The notes: generated by a model from the letters alone, not told the origin. 64,000 nt of DNA from Agrobacterium larrymoorei (GCF_013322225.1 NZ_JAAMFB010000031.1:186001-250000), one strand, 5' to 3'; positions 52,445-61,848 are shown, counted from the stretch's first letter. A program made the numbers and translations.

Positions 52445-53463
52445 AAAAGATCATTCTGGCATCCGGGACGGCCCTGATGCTTTCGATGGGCCTCGCCCAC
52501 GCGCAGGACAAGACCCTTACGATTTCGGTCTACGCTTTCGCGCAGGATGAATTCAAGGAACTGGTCTACACGCCGTTCGAAGAAAAATGCGGTTGCAAGC
52601 TAGTGGTCGAAACGGGCAACAGTGTCGAGCGACTGGCCAAGATGGAGGCCAACAAAGCCAATCCGGTTGTCGATCTCGCCATTGTCTCCATGCCGGATGC
52701 TTTGTCTGCCGCGCGCAAGGACCTGATTCAGAAGATCGATGCATCGAAGGTTCCGAATATCGAAAAGCTTTACGATATCGCCAAGGATCCGAACGGCGAT
52801 GGCATGAGTGTTGGCGTCAATTTCTACGCCACCTCCATCGTTTATCGTACCGACAAGATGAAGATTGAGAGTTGGGCCGATCTTCTCAAGGACGGTATTG
52901 TCGATCACGTCGCCTTCCCGAATGTGACGACCAACCAGGGCCCACCTGCGCTCTACATGCTTGGAAAGGCCGTTGGCAAGGACACGCCTGACCTTTCCGG
53001 TGCCATCGAGGCTGTTGGCGAGAAAAAGGACGAGATTGTCACCTTCTACGTCAAGTCTTCGCAGCTTGTGCAGTTGATGCAGCAGGAAGAGATCTGGGCA
53101 GCGCCGATCGGCCGTTTCTCCTGGGCGCCGTTTACCAAGCTGGACCTGCCGCTGGCATGGGCCACGCCGAAGGAAGGACAGACCGGTGGCATGAACGTGC
53201 TCGTCGTGCCGAAGGGCACCAAGAATGAGGATCTCGCCTTACAGTTCATGGATTTCTGGCTCTCCACCGATGTGCAGAAGGCACTGGCCGAAAAGTTGGT
53301 AGATAGCCCCACCAACAGCCAGGTGAAGGTTTCCGACGCGGTGGCCAACAACATCACCTATGGCGAGGAAACCGCCAAGAGCTTGCAGCTCATTCCATCC
53401 GACGTCACGCTCGACAACCGCGACAAGTGGTTGTCGGAGTGGAATGCGAAGGTAGGGCAGTAA
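52441..53463 (+). CDS. ABC transporter substrate-binding protein, polyamine/thiamine type
   Basis: Periplasmic receptor of 340 residues with signal peptide (KKIILASGTALMLSMGLAHA). The fold is that of the spermidine/putrescine, iron and thiamine receptors (TGNSVERLAKMEANKANPVV, DLAIVSMPDALSAARKD, GVNFYATSIVYRTDKM). The ligand cannot be read from sequence. The operon's two purine enzymes suggest a nucleoside or base, which would be unusual for this receptor family. A repeat element separates it from the permease genes. Confidence 0.85.
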   Translation: MKKIILASGTALMLSMGLAHAQDKTLTISVYAFAQDEFKELVYTPFEEKCGCKLVVETGNSVERLAKMEANKANPVVDLAIVSMPDALSAARKDLIQKIDASKVPNIEKLYDIAKDPNGDGMSVGVNFYATSIVYRTDKMKIESWADLLKDGIVDHVAFPNVTTNQGPPALYMLGKAVGKDTPDLSGAIEAVGEKKDEIVTFYVKSSQLVQLMQQEEIWAAPIGRFSWAPFTKLDLPLAWATPKEGQTGGMNVLVVPKGTKNEDLALQFMDFWLSTDVQKALAEKLVDSPTNSQVKVSDAVANNITYGEETAKSLQLIPSDVTLDNRDKWLSEWNAKVGQ

Positions 53464-53513
53464 CAGATTTACTGAGGCAGCGAGTGATTGTTGCGTTGTA
53501 CCCTCCCTCGACG

Positions 53514-53599
53514 TCATCATCGGGCTTGTCCCGAGGATCCAACCCCGTCGAAGATTTTGCAATGTAGACAGATGCTTGGGACAAGCCCGAGCATGATGA
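53514..53599. repeat. Intergenic palindromic element (RIME-like) within the ABC operon
   Basis: TCATCATCGGGCTTGTCCC (53514-53532) is matched by GGGACAAGCCCGA plus GCATGATGA (53578-53599) as an inverted repeat with a 45-base middle. GC-rich elements built on CGGGCTTGTCCC occur in many copies between rhizobial genes. Here it fills the 181-base gap between binding-protein and permease genes and would fold into a strong hairpin in the mRNA, protecting the upstream message and lowering downstream expression. Confidence 0.7.
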
Positions 53600-53644
53600 G
53601 CGGGTAGGTTCCGAAAAGCGTGCCGACGGTCAAAGGATAGAGTG

Positions 53645-54472
53645 ATGTTTCAAAATAGGGCCGAAGCTCTGGCGTTAGCCTTGCCCGCTGCAATCTTTGC
53701 GGCTGCGGTCTTTCTCGTGCCGGTGTTCATTCTGTTATCGGAAGGATTTCGCACTTCGGATGGCTGGACGTTTCAAGCCTATACGAGCTTCTTTTCCGAT
53801 CCACTGAACCAGACTGTATTTTTGCGCACACTGAAACTCGGCGCAATCGTAACCGCAGTTTCCGCTGTTATCGGTTATGTTGCGGCCTTCGCCATCGTCA
53901 GTCTGCCGCCAGGCTCGAAGGGCCACATGATCAATCTGGTCATTTTGCCGCTGATGATATCGCCGGTCGCGCGAACCTATGCGTGGATCGTCATCCTTGG
54001 GCGCACTGGCATCGTTAACGAGGCGCTACAGGCGGTGGGGCTGACGGATGCGCCATTTCGTATCCTGTTTAGCGAAACGGCAGTCTTCATTGGGCTTCTC
54101 CAGCTCTTCCTGCCGCTTATGATCATTTCACTGATCAGCGCACTGGAAAACATGCCACGCGATGTCGTTGCCGCATCCCGCGTTCTGGGAGCCAATTGGT
54201 TTCAGGTGTTCTGGAAGGTCATCGTTCCGCTGACCAAGGAAGGGCTTGTTGTGGGCGGTACGCTGGTCTTCACCGGTTCGCTCACGGCCTATATCACCCC
54301 CGCCATTCTCGGCGGTTCCAAGGTACTGATGCTCGAAACGCTGTTGTACCAGCAGGTCACGGTCTCCAACAATTTCGTTGCCGCAAGCGTTATCGCATTC
54401 ATTCTTATCGTCATGAGCTTTGCCGCAAACATTTTGCTCAAGCGCATCGCAACGGCGAGGAACAAGAAATGA
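53645..54472 (+). CDS. ABC transporter permease (PotB-like)
   Basis: Inner-membrane subunit of 275 residues with about six spans. The coupling loop that contacts the ATPase is recognisable as the EAA motif region (PRDVVAASRVLGANWFQVFWK). The first span is LPAAIFAAAVFLVPVFILLS. ATG 53645 follows an in-frame GTG at 53642. It overlaps the second permease gene by 4 bases. Confidence 0.9.
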   Translation: MFQNRAEALALALPAAIFAAAVFLVPVFILLSEGFRTSDGWTFQAYTSFFSDPLNQTVFLRTLKLGAIVTAVSAVIGYVAAFAIVSLPPGSKGHMINLVILPLMISPVARTYAWIVILGRTGIVNEALQAVGLTDAPFRILFSETAVFIGLLQLFLPLMIISLISALENMPRDVVAASRVLGANWFQVFWKVIVPLTKEGLVVGGTLVFTGSLTAYITPAILGGSKVLMLETLLYQQVTVSNNFVAASVIAFILIVMSFAANILLKRIATARNKK

Positions 54473-55248
54473 CCCGCCAGCTTTATTCTCCGCTCATACT
54501 GCTTGTCGTTCTCGGATTCCTGATCGGACCGTTTCTGATCATCGTCGCAGCATCGTTTTCGGCAGGCGATACGCTTGCATTCCCGCCGCAGGGCTTCTCG
54601 CTGAAGTGGATCGCCAAGGTCTTCACGGTTGAAAGCTTTCGCGAAAGCTTTGCCATGTCGATGTTCCTTGCCATCGGCGGTACACTGGTGGCACTCATTC
54701 TCGGCATTCCCGCTGCCTACGCAATGTCACGTTACAAGCTGCCGTTTTCAGAAACGATCCGTACAATCGTTTCCGCACCGATCATCGTGCCGGGCATCAT
54801 CGTCGGTCTGGCGTTGCTTCGATACATTGTAGTGCCGTTCGGTGTCGGCATAACGTTGGCGCTGTTTCTGGCGCATACGGCGCTGATATTGCCCTATGCC
54901 GTGCGTGTGGTGTCGGCCAGCCTCACCAATCTTCGCTCTGATATCGAAGAAGCGGCGGTGCTGCTCGGTTCATCCCGAACAGGTGCATTTTTCCGTGTCG
55001 TGCTGCCGAATATTCGCGGCGGGATTCTCTCGGCCTTCATCCTCGGTTTCGTCACCAGTTTCAATCAGGTGCCGGTGTCGCTGTTTCTCTCCGGTCCGGG
55101 CGTGCGCACGCTACCAATCGATATGCTGGGCTACATGGAAATCGTCTTCGATCCTTCCGTTGCAGCGCTGTCTTCGCTTCTCGCCTTCCTGTCCATCGGC
55201 ATTGTTTTCATGGCCGAACGTTTTCTGGGGTTCTCCCGCTATGTCTGA
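54469..55248 (+). CDS. ABC transporter permease (PotC-like)
   Basis: Second membrane subunit, 259 residues, about six spans, with its EAA loop in SDIEEAAVLLGSSRTGAFFR. The pairing of PotB- and PotC-type permeases is usual for polyamine-type importers. It starts inside the stop of the first permease gene and its own end overlaps the ATPase gene by 8 bases. Confidence 0.9.
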   Translation: MTRQLYSPLILLVVLGFLIGPFLIIVAASFSAGDTLAFPPQGFSLKWIAKVFTVESFRESFAMSMFLAIGGTLVALILGIPAAYAMSRYKLPFSETIRTIVSAPIIVPGIIVGLALLRYIVVPFGVGITLALFLAHTALILPYAVRVVSASLTNLRSDIEEAAVLLGSSRTGAFFRVVLPNIRGGILSAFILGFVTSFNQVPVSLFLSGPGVRTLPIDMLGYMEIVFDPSVAALSSLLAFLSIGIVFMAERFLGFSRYV

Positions 55249-56266
55249 TGCAAACTATCTCTCGCTCCAGAACCTCTCGCTTGCCTACGGCAATACGTTG
55301 GCGGTGAAGGAACTGAACCTGAATATCCGCAAGGGTGAACTTCTCGCTCTACTTGGCCCATCCGGCTGCGGCAAGACGACGACGATGCGTGCCATTGCCG
55401 GTCTGATGCCGGTTGCGGGTGGCAGGATCGATCTGGATGGTGTGGATGTCACCGGGGTGGCCGCCAACAAAAGGGCGGTTGGTCTGGTGTTTCAGTCCTA
55501 TGCGTTGTTTCCGCATCTCACAGTATACGAAAATGTCGCTTTTGGCCTGAAGCTGAAAGGCATGAAGGGGTCTGCGCTTGATGATAAGGTCGCCTCTGGC
55601 CTGAAGTCCGTGGGGCTCTCTTCTTTCGCCTCCCGCAAACCGGCAGAGCTTTCCGGCGGGCAGCAGCAGCGCGTGGCGCTGGCGCGCTCCATGGTCATGG
55701 ACCCGAAGGTGCTGCTGCTTGACGAACCTCTGTCCAACCTCGATGCCCGTCTTCGGCTGGAGATGCGCACGGAATTGCAGCGTGTGCAGAAGGCGACCGG
55801 CGTGACGATGATCTTCGTAACGCATGATCAGGTAGAGGCTCTGGCGCTGGCGGATCGCATAGTTGTGATGAACAGCGGTGCGATTGAGCAGATCGGAACG
55901 CCGGAGGAGATATATAATGCTCCTGCATCATCTTTCGTCGCCGATTTCGTCGGCTTCGAGAATATTTTCCGTCTGGAAGGCGAAGGCCTGAAGACGGAAA
56001 ACGGACATATCAAGCTTTCTGGCCAGGTTCCGAGTACGGCGGGACTGGCATGGAGGCCGCGCATGGTCACTCTCGGTTCAGGTCCTTTCGAGGGAACCGT
56101 GCGCGGCACGTCTTTTGCAGGCAGCACACGCGAATATTTGCTGGATACGCCGCTTGGGCCCATCAAGGCCGAGACGGATGCAGCCTTGCCTTCGCATGAC
56201 ATTGGCACGCAACTGGCGTTTGATCTTCCTGTCGATAAAGCAGCCAGCCTCAAGGTGTTCAACTAA
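55241..56266 (+). CDS. ABC transporter ATP-binding protein (PotA-like)
   Basis: ATPase of 341 residues. Walker A is GPSGCGKTTT, the signature LSGGQQQRVALAR, Walker B VLLLDEPLSNLD and the switch His in FVTHDQ. A C-terminal TOBE domain (about 270-340) is typical of the polyamine/iron/sugar importer class. ATG 55241 is chosen because the coding match begins MSDANYLSLQNLSLAYG. Open frame continues upstream inside the permease gene and is not used. Confidence 0.94.
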   Translation: MSDANYLSLQNLSLAYGNTLAVKELNLNIRKGELLALLGPSGCGKTTTMRAIAGLMPVAGGRIDLDGVDVTGVAANKRAVGLVFQSYALFPHLTVYENVAFGLKLKGMKGSALDDKVASGLKSVGLSSFASRKPAELSGGQQQRVALARSMVMDPKVLLLDEPLSNLDARLRLEMRTELQRVQKATGVTMIFVTHDQVEALALADRIVVMNSGAIEQIGTPEEIYNAPASSFVADFVGFENIFRLEGEGLKTENGHIKLSGQVPSTAGLAWRPRMVTLGSGPFEGTVRGTSFAGSTREYLLDTPLGPIKAETDAALPSHDIGTQLAFDLPVDKAASLKVFN

Positions 56267-56268
56267 CC

Positions 56269-57195
56269 ATGGGCATTTGGATCGATACGGATATGGGCTT
56301 CGATGACATCGCCGCAATCATGGTGGTGACAGCGTCGGGCGTTAAGATAGATGGCGTTTCGCTTGTTTTCGGCAATACACACTTGGAGCAGGTTAGGCAG
56401 AACGCTGCCAGCGCCGCCGCTGCATTTAACTGGGCGTTTCCGATGCATGTGGGGCGGAAGAGCCCGGTGCTGGGGCGGATCGAAACCGCACAGACTATAT
56501 TGGGTGAAACTGGCATCCCAACCGCCGGTTTGACCTTAGCCGCGGCACGCGAACTGCCTGCGGGCAATGCTTTCGCAGCGCTCTGCCGATGGCTTGCAGA
56601 GGATGAAAGTGAAAAACAAATTCTCGCGCTGGGGCCACTCACCAATATCGCAGCCGTCTGCCTTGCGCGGCCGGATCTGGCGTCGCGTATCACTGAGCTA
56701 ACGTGGATGGGTGGCGGCGTTACCTCCGGTAACCACACGGCATCTGCCGAGTTTAACGCCTTTGCCGATCCGGAAGCACTCGCTATCGTCATCGCTCATG
56801 CCCTGCCGCTGCGCATGGTCGATCTCGATCTTTGTCGGCAGGTTACCGCTGGCCTTATCGATGTGGCTCCAATTCGGGCCGCGAGTGGGAAGAATGCGGC
56901 GTTGATCGCTGACATGCTGGAGGGTTTCATCAACATCGCCATCAGTCGCGGACGTGATGCCATGGCGCTTTACGATCCTTGCGCGGCGGTTGCCATCGTC
57001 GCATCCGACTGTATCGGCTGGAAACATGCGCGGATCGATGTCGAGTTGCACGGTGGTTTCACGCGCGGGCGAACCGTGGTGGAAACGCGCGCGGCTCATA
57101 AAAACACGTTCAACGCCTGTTTCGCTGAAACGGTGAATGCTGAACGCGCCAGGACGATCATTCTCGATGCACTGCTGCAAGAGGCTAGCCGATGA
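56269..57195 (+). CDS. Inosine-uridine-type nucleoside hydrolase
   Basis: Splits the N-glycosidic bond of nucleosides to free base and ribose. The 308-residue protein opens with the calcium-binding D-T-D-x-G-x-D-D motif (IDTDMGFDDIAAI) and later has the ribose-binding segment AEFNAFADPEA. Both define the family. Base preference is not evident, but the adenine deaminase immediately downstream suggests purine nucleosides. It starts 2 bases after the ATPase stop and overlaps the deaminase gene by 4 bases. Confidence 0.93.
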   Translation: MGIWIDTDMGFDDIAAIMVVTASGVKIDGVSLVFGNTHLEQVRQNAASAAAAFNWAFPMHVGRKSPVLGRIETAQTILGETGIPTAGLTLAAARELPAGNAFAALCRWLAEDESEKQILALGPLTNIAAVCLARPDLASRITELTWMGGGVTSGNHTASAEFNAFADPEALAIVIAHALPLRMVDLDLCRQVTAGLIDVAPIRAASGKNAALIADMLEGFINIAISRGRDAMALYDPCAAVAIVASDCIGWKHARIDVELHGGFTRGRTVVETRAAHKNTFNACFAETVNAERARTIILDALLQEASR

Positions 57196-58985
57196 ACGAG
57201 CGACCGATTATCGTGGATCGTGACGGCTTGAACGACGATGCCTTGCGAAGCAGGGCAGTGGCGGCAGCACGGGGAGACCAGCCGTTCGACATTCTGATCT
57301 GCGGGGGGACGCTGGTGGATGTCGTGACCGGAGAACTCCGCCCCGCCGATATCGGCATCGTCGGCGCGCTGATCGCAAGCGTGCATGAGGCCGGAACGCG
57401 CACGGATGCGGTAAAGCTTCTAGACGCGACCGGGGGCTATGTATCGCCCGGGCTCATCGATACACATATGCATGTCGAAAGCTCCATGGTCACTCCGGCA
57501 AATTACGCTGCCGCAGTGGTTCCCCGTGGTGTGACCACTATCGTATGGGACCCGCATGAATTCGGGAATGTGCATGGGGTCGATGGTGTGGGCTGGGCGG
57601 TGCATGCCAGTCGCGGGCTTCCACTCCGATCGATCATTCTGGCACCTTCCAGCGTTCCCTCGGCTCCGGGACTGGAGCAAGCGGGCGCGGATTTCGACGC
57701 GTCCGTGCTTTCGGAATTGCTGTTGTGGCCTGAAGTAGGCGGCGTTGCCGAGGTCATGAACATGCGCGGCGTGATTGAGCGTGATCCGCGCATGAGCGCC
57801 ATCATTCAGGAAGGGTTGCATTCCGACAAGCTGATCTGCGGCCACGCGCGGGGATTGGTCGGAGCCGATCTCAACGCATTCATAGCAGCGGGCGTGACCT
57901 CCGACCACGAGCTGACCTCCGCCGCTGACCTGATGGAAAAGCTACGTGCAGGTCTGACGATCGAGCTACGTGGTTCGCACGATCATCTTCTGCCGGAGTT
58001 CGTGGAGGTGCTGAACAGGCTCGGACATCTGCCGCAAACATTGACGCTCTGCACGGACGATGTGTTTCCTGACGATCTTCTGAAAGGCGGTGGGCTGGAC
58101 GATGTGGTGCGGCGTCTGGTTCGCTATGGCCTGCGACCGGAATGGGCGCTGCGTGCGGCAACACTCAATGCAGCCATACGCCTGCAACGCAGCGATCTGG
58201 GGCTTGTTGCCGCAGGTCGTCGTGCAGATATCGTTGTGTTCGATGATCTCACGCAATTTGCTGTCCGACATGTTCTGGTCAGCGGTACGCCCGTTGCGGA
58301 GCGGGGCCAAATGCTGGTCGAGTTGCCGGAAACAGATAGTGCGCCGCTGCGTGGTTCGATGAAGCTTCCGCTGCGCTCGGGGGATGATTTTCGGGTCAAG
58401 GCCGATGGAAGGCGGGTTAAAGTCGCAACCATCGAGAGACCGCGCTTCACACAGTGGGGTGAGGCGGAAGCCTTGGTCAACAATGGATTCGTTGTTCCGC
58501 CGGAAGGCGCTACCATGATTTCCGTCACTCATCGCCACGGCAATGCCGATCCCACCACCAGAACCGGCTTCCTCACCGGTTGGGGCAAATGGGAAGGCGC
58601 TTTCGCGACGACGGTTTCCCATGACAGCCATAACCTGACCGTCTTCGGCGATAATGCGGATGATATGGCTGTTGCAGCCAGCGCCGTCATTGAATCCGGT
58701 GGTGGAATGGCGGTTGCCGCAGGCGGGCAAGTCACCGCGCTTCTGCCGCTGCCGCTCTCCGGTCTGGTGTCAGACGCGCCGCTTTCTGACGTCGCGGCCG
58801 GGTTCGAAATGCTTCGCGAAGCCGTCGGTAATATCGTTGAATGGCAGCCGCCTTACCTCGTTTTCAAGGCTTGTTTTGGTGCGACCCTCGCCTGCAATGT
58901 CGGTCCACATCAAACCGATATGGGTATCGCCGATGTATTGACTGGCCGGGTGATGGAAACACCTGTGATCGAAATTCTCGAGTAG
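57192..58985 (+). CDS. ade: Adenine deaminase
   Basis: Converts adenine to hypoxanthine and ammonia. The 597-residue protein is full length for the Ade (not the adenosine-deaminase-like) family. The metal-binding amidohydrolase strand GYVSPGLIDTHMHVESSMVTP is diagnostic, followed by TTIVWDPHEFGNVHGVDGV, CGHARGL and CTDDVFPDDLL. The C-terminal domain (VSHDSHNLTVFGDNADDM, GGMAVAAGGQV) is also typical. Last gene of the LacI-controlled operon. Together with the nucleoside hydrolase it turns imported adenosine into hypoxanthine and ribose. Confidence 0.95.
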   Translation: MNERPIIVDRDGLNDDALRSRAVAAARGDQPFDILICGGTLVDVVTGELRPADIGIVGALIASVHEAGTRTDAVKLLDATGGYVSPGLIDTHMHVESSMVTPANYAAAVVPRGVTTIVWDPHEFGNVHGVDGVGWAVHASRGLPLRSIILAPSSVPSAPGLEQAGADFDASVLSELLLWPEVGGVAEVMNMRGVIERDPRMSAIIQEGLHSDKLICGHARGLVGADLNAFIAAGVTSDHELTSAADLMEKLRAGLTIELRGSHDHLLPEFVEVLNRLGHLPQTLTLCTDDVFPDDLLKGGGLDDVVRRLVRYGLRPEWALRAATLNAAIRLQRSDLGLVAAGRRADIVVFDDLTQFAVRHVLVSGTPVAERGQMLVELPETDSAPLRGSMKLPLRSGDDFRVKADGRRVKVATIERPRFTQWGEAEALVNNGFVVPPEGATMISVTHRHGNADPTTRTGFLTGWGKWEGAFATTVSHDSHNLTVFGDNADDMAVAASAVIESGGGMAVAAGGQVTALLPLPLSGLVSDAPLSDVAAGFEMLREAVGNIVEWQPPYLVFKACFGATLACNVGPHQTDMGIADVLTGRVMETPVIEILE

Positions 58986-58988
58986 GTA

Positions 58989-60161
58989 TTACTCCGCAGC
59001 CAGTTCCTGTTCCACCAACACCGTCCAGAAGGCAACGCCGGAAGCTATCGCTTCATCGTTGAAATCATAGGCGGTGTTGTGATGCAGCGCACCGTCCACC
59101 GCGGGGCCATTACCGAGCCAGACATAGCATCCTGGCGCTTGCCCGGCAAAGAATGCGAAATCATCTCCAGCAGTCGATGGAGGAAAGGCAGTTCGGGCCT
59201 TTTCGCCAAAGACGGCTTTTGCCGCTTTCAAAGCGCGCGTTGTTGCATCGGCATCGTTGATGACAGGAGGAATGCGACGAATGAACTCATACTTCGCCTC
59301 GATGCCGAACATTGCGGCGGTGCCATGTGCCAGTCTTGCTATTTCCTCTTCCAGCTGGTTGCGCACATGCGCCGAATAAGCGCGTGCGGTTCCTCCGATT
59401 TCCACGATGTCCGGGATCACGTTCAAAGCCTTCGGGTCGCCGGCCTGCACCGAGCAGGCGCTGACGACGGCGGGCTGTAGGGGGTCGACAACGCGCCCGA
59501 CGATACTTTGCAGTGCGGCAAGGAAACTGCCAGCGGCCGTTACCGGGTCACGACCGAGATGCGGCTTTGCGCCATGGGTGCCGGTGCCTTTGAAGGTTGC
59601 GCGCCAGCTATCGGAAGAGGCAAGTTGCGGTCCTTGTACAACAGCCATTTCATCCGTATCCAGACCCGGCATATTGTGCAGCCCATAGACCGCATCACAT
59701 GGAAAAAGATCGAAGAAGCCGTCTTCCACCATTTGTTTTGCGCCGCCCCGACCTTCCTCCGCAGGCTGGAAAATGAAGTGGACGGTGCCGGAAAAGTTGC
59801 GGGTGGCTGCGAGGTGACGCGCTGCGCCGAGAAGCATCGTGGTGTGGCCATCATGGCCGCAGGCATGCATCTTGCCGGGAATTGTTGATTTATATGAACG
59901 CTCGGCCAGTTCCGGCATGGCGAGTGCATCCATGTCCGCCCGAAGTCCGATGCGACGGGTGCCATTTCCGATCTGGAGAGTGCCGACGACTCCGGTTTTA
60001 CCAAGTCCTCTGTGAACCGAAATACCGGCCTCTTCCAGATGTTTCGCAACGATTGCGCTCGTTCGCTCTTCTTCAAAGCCCAGTTCGGGATGGGCGTGCA
60101 AGTCCCGCCGAAGCGCCGTCAGGAAAGGGAGGTCATCGACGAACTCGTTCAGCGGCGTCAT
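58989..60161 (-). CDS. M20-family amidohydrolase (hippurate hydrolase/IAA-amino acid hydrolase type)
   Basis: Metal-dependent peptidase of 390 residues. Metal-binding signatures of the M20D group are present: LRRDLHAHPELGFEE, GLRADMDALAM, MHACGHDGHTTMLLGAA and FIFQPAEEGRGGAKQM, and PPSTAGDDFAFFAG near the end. Members remove acyl groups from amino acids (hippurate, N-acetyl amino acids, auxin conjugates). The substrate here is unknown. It converges with ade, with 3 bases between the stop codons. Confidence 0.92.
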   Translation of the reverse strand: MTPLNEFVDDLPFLTALRRDLHAHPELGFEEERTSAIVAKHLEEAGISVHRGLGKTGVVGTLQIGNGTRRIGLRADMDALAMPELAERSYKSTIPGKMHACGHDGHTTMLLGAARHLAATRNFSGTVHFIFQPAEEGRGGAKQMVEDGFFDLFPCDAVYGLHNMPGLDTDEMAVVQGPQLASSDSWRATFKGTGTHGAKPHLGRDPVTAAGSFLAALQSIVGRVVDPLQPAVVSACSVQAGDPKALNVIPDIVEIGGTARAYSAHVRNQLEEEIARLAHGTAAMFGIEAKYEFIRRIPPVINDADATTRALKAAKAVFGEKARTAFPPSTAGDDFAFFAGQAPGCYVWLGNGPAVDGALHHNTAYDFNDEAIASGVAFWTVLVEQELAAE

Positions 60162-60307
60162 TTCGAAATCATCCTTGGTACTGGCCTGTGCATAATCGTA
60201 GATAAGATCGATGCCGTGTGGATTAATATGATCGTTCTAGTGCAAAACACGGGAAGATTAACAGGGCTTTTGTACCTTGGCGTAACTTCTTACGGGAGAG
60301 GGCAGTA

Positions 60308-60967
60308 ATGAAGCCGCATGAATTCTGGCAGGATATCCATGTGCCGGATAGTCTTAGTTCGGAAGGCCCCCATGTCGATTTTTATCCTGCTCGGCTGGAT
60401 GACGGGCGGCAGATCAAATTGCCGATACGTTTACTGGCGGATGGAGAGCATGCGCTTGCATCGCTGATCGTCAATCAGGCTTCCTTTACCGTTCTCGAGG
60501 TGCTTGCTCAGGATATTGCAGCAAAAATCAGGGTGTTCGAGCCGGATGTCGTCGTCGGCCTTCCGACGCTTGGTCTCACCTTGGCGTCTGAAGTTGCACG
60601 CTGCCTCGGGCATAGCCGTTACGTTCCGCTCGGAACATCGCGGAAGTTCTGGTATCGGGAAGAACTCTCCGTGCCGCTGTCCTCCATCACCACGCAGCAG
60701 GAGAAACGGCTCTACATCGATCCGCGCATGTTGCCTCTTCTTGAAGGGCGGCGCGTTGCCCTCATCGATGACGTCATTTCCAGTGGAACTTCAATTTTAG
60801 CGGGTCTATCGCTTCTCGGTGCTTCGGGTGTCGAACCTGTCGTCATTGGTGCTGCGATGCTGCAATCGGAGCGCTGGCAGGAAAAGCTTGGGGCACGATG
60901 GAATGGAAAGGTTTGCGCAGCCTTCTCTACACCCATGTTGCGTAAGACGCAGGGCGGTTGGCTTTAG
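60308..60967 (+). CDS. Phosphoribosyltransferase-domain protein
   Basis: Protein of 219 residues with the PRPP-binding loop RRVALIDDVISSGTSILAGL and a hydrophobic strand DVVVGLPTLGLTLASEVARC earlier, the layout of type I phosphoribosyltransferases. No hood motif tells which base it uses. Lying just beyond the purine operon it could recycle hypoxanthine or adenine, but it is on a separate transcript. AGGGCAGTA precedes the ATG. Confidence 0.83.
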   Translation: MKPHEFWQDIHVPDSLSSEGPHVDFYPARLDDGRQIKLPIRLLADGEHALASLIVNQASFTVLEVLAQDIAAKIRVFEPDVVVGLPTLGLTLASEVARCLGHSRYVPLGTSRKFWYREELSVPLSSITTQQEKRLYIDPRMLPLLEGRRVALIDDVISSGTSILAGLSLLGASGVEPVVIGAAMLQSERWQEKLGARWNGKVCAAFSTPMLRKTQGGWL

Positions 60968-61063
60968 GTGTTTCGATTTCGCACCCTTGTCATCTGTCTG
61001 GGGAACTTCCGAAGTGTTTCGATAATTAGGAGGTATGAGACGAGTGCGTCGAGGAGTTAACCC

Positions 61064-61843
61064 ATGCCACGGCAAACGTTCTGGAAAGGCCATCTGCGCC
61101 TATCGCTTGTGACGGCCAAAGTGTCCCTCACGCCTGCGGTTTCCCAAAGCGGCAAAGTGCGATTCCATATCATCAATAGAGAAACTGGCAACCGTGTTGA
61201 AAGCCGGTATGTCGACAGCGTTACACATCGTCCGGTCGCGGATAAAAATCAGGTCAAAGGCTTTCCAAAGGAAGACGGAGATTTCGTTCTGCTGGAGGAT
61301 GACGAAATCGATGCAGTGGCGCTGGAAAGCACGCGCACCATCGATATCAAGACCTTCGTCCCTGCCGGTTCCATCGACTGGATTTGGTACGACCGCCCTC
61401 ACTTCCTAAAGCCCGAGGACAAGATCGGGGCTGAAGCCTTCAGCGTCATTCGCGAGGCCATGAAGGTCAACAAGGTTGTCGGCATTGCCCGTCTCGTCAT
61501 CTACAGGCGCGAACATGCGGTTCTGCTGGAGCCATCGGGCAAGGGTATCATTCTGTGGACGCTGCACTACGGTGAAGAGGTGCGTGATGCGGCGGAAACA
61601 TTCGACAAGAAGGTCAGTGTCGAGAAGGAACTCCGCCAGACACTGGACAACGAGATCGATAAGGCCATTACCGACTGGAAGCCCGCGCTTATGCAGGACG
61701 TGGTGCAGAAGAAAATCCAGAAGCTTCTGAAATCAAAGGCAAAAGACGTGCCGAAGACGAAGCCGAAGAAAGCGCCTGCAAGCAAGCAGGGTGGCAATGT
61801 CATCAATATCATGGATGCGCTGAAGAAAAGCCTTCAGGCTTAG
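61064..61843 (+). CDS. ku: Ku protein of bacterial non-homologous end joining
   Basis: DNA-end-binding homodimer subunit, 259 residues. The Ku core is clear from the opening (FWKGHLRLSLVTAKVSLTPA) through VRFHIINRETGNRVESRYVD and FLKPEDKIGAEAFSVIREAM. The C-terminal tail is Lys-rich (KSKAKDVPKTKPKKAPASKQ), as in Ku proteins that slide inward on DNA and recruit LigD. GAGGAG precedes the ATG. The ligD gene converges with only 5 bases between. Confidence 0.95.
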   Translation: MPRQTFWKGHLRLSLVTAKVSLTPAVSQSGKVRFHIINRETGNRVESRYVDSVTHRPVADKNQVKGFPKEDGDFVLLEDDEIDAVALESTRTIDIKTFVPAGSIDWIWYDRPHFLKPEDKIGAEAFSVIREAMKVNKVVGIARLVIYRREHAVLLEPSGKGIILWTLHYGEEVRDAAETFDKKVSVEKELRQTLDNEIDKAITDWKPALMQDVVQKKIQKLLKSKAKDVPKTKPKKAPASKQGGNVINIMDALKKSLQA

Positions 61844-61848
61844 GGCCC

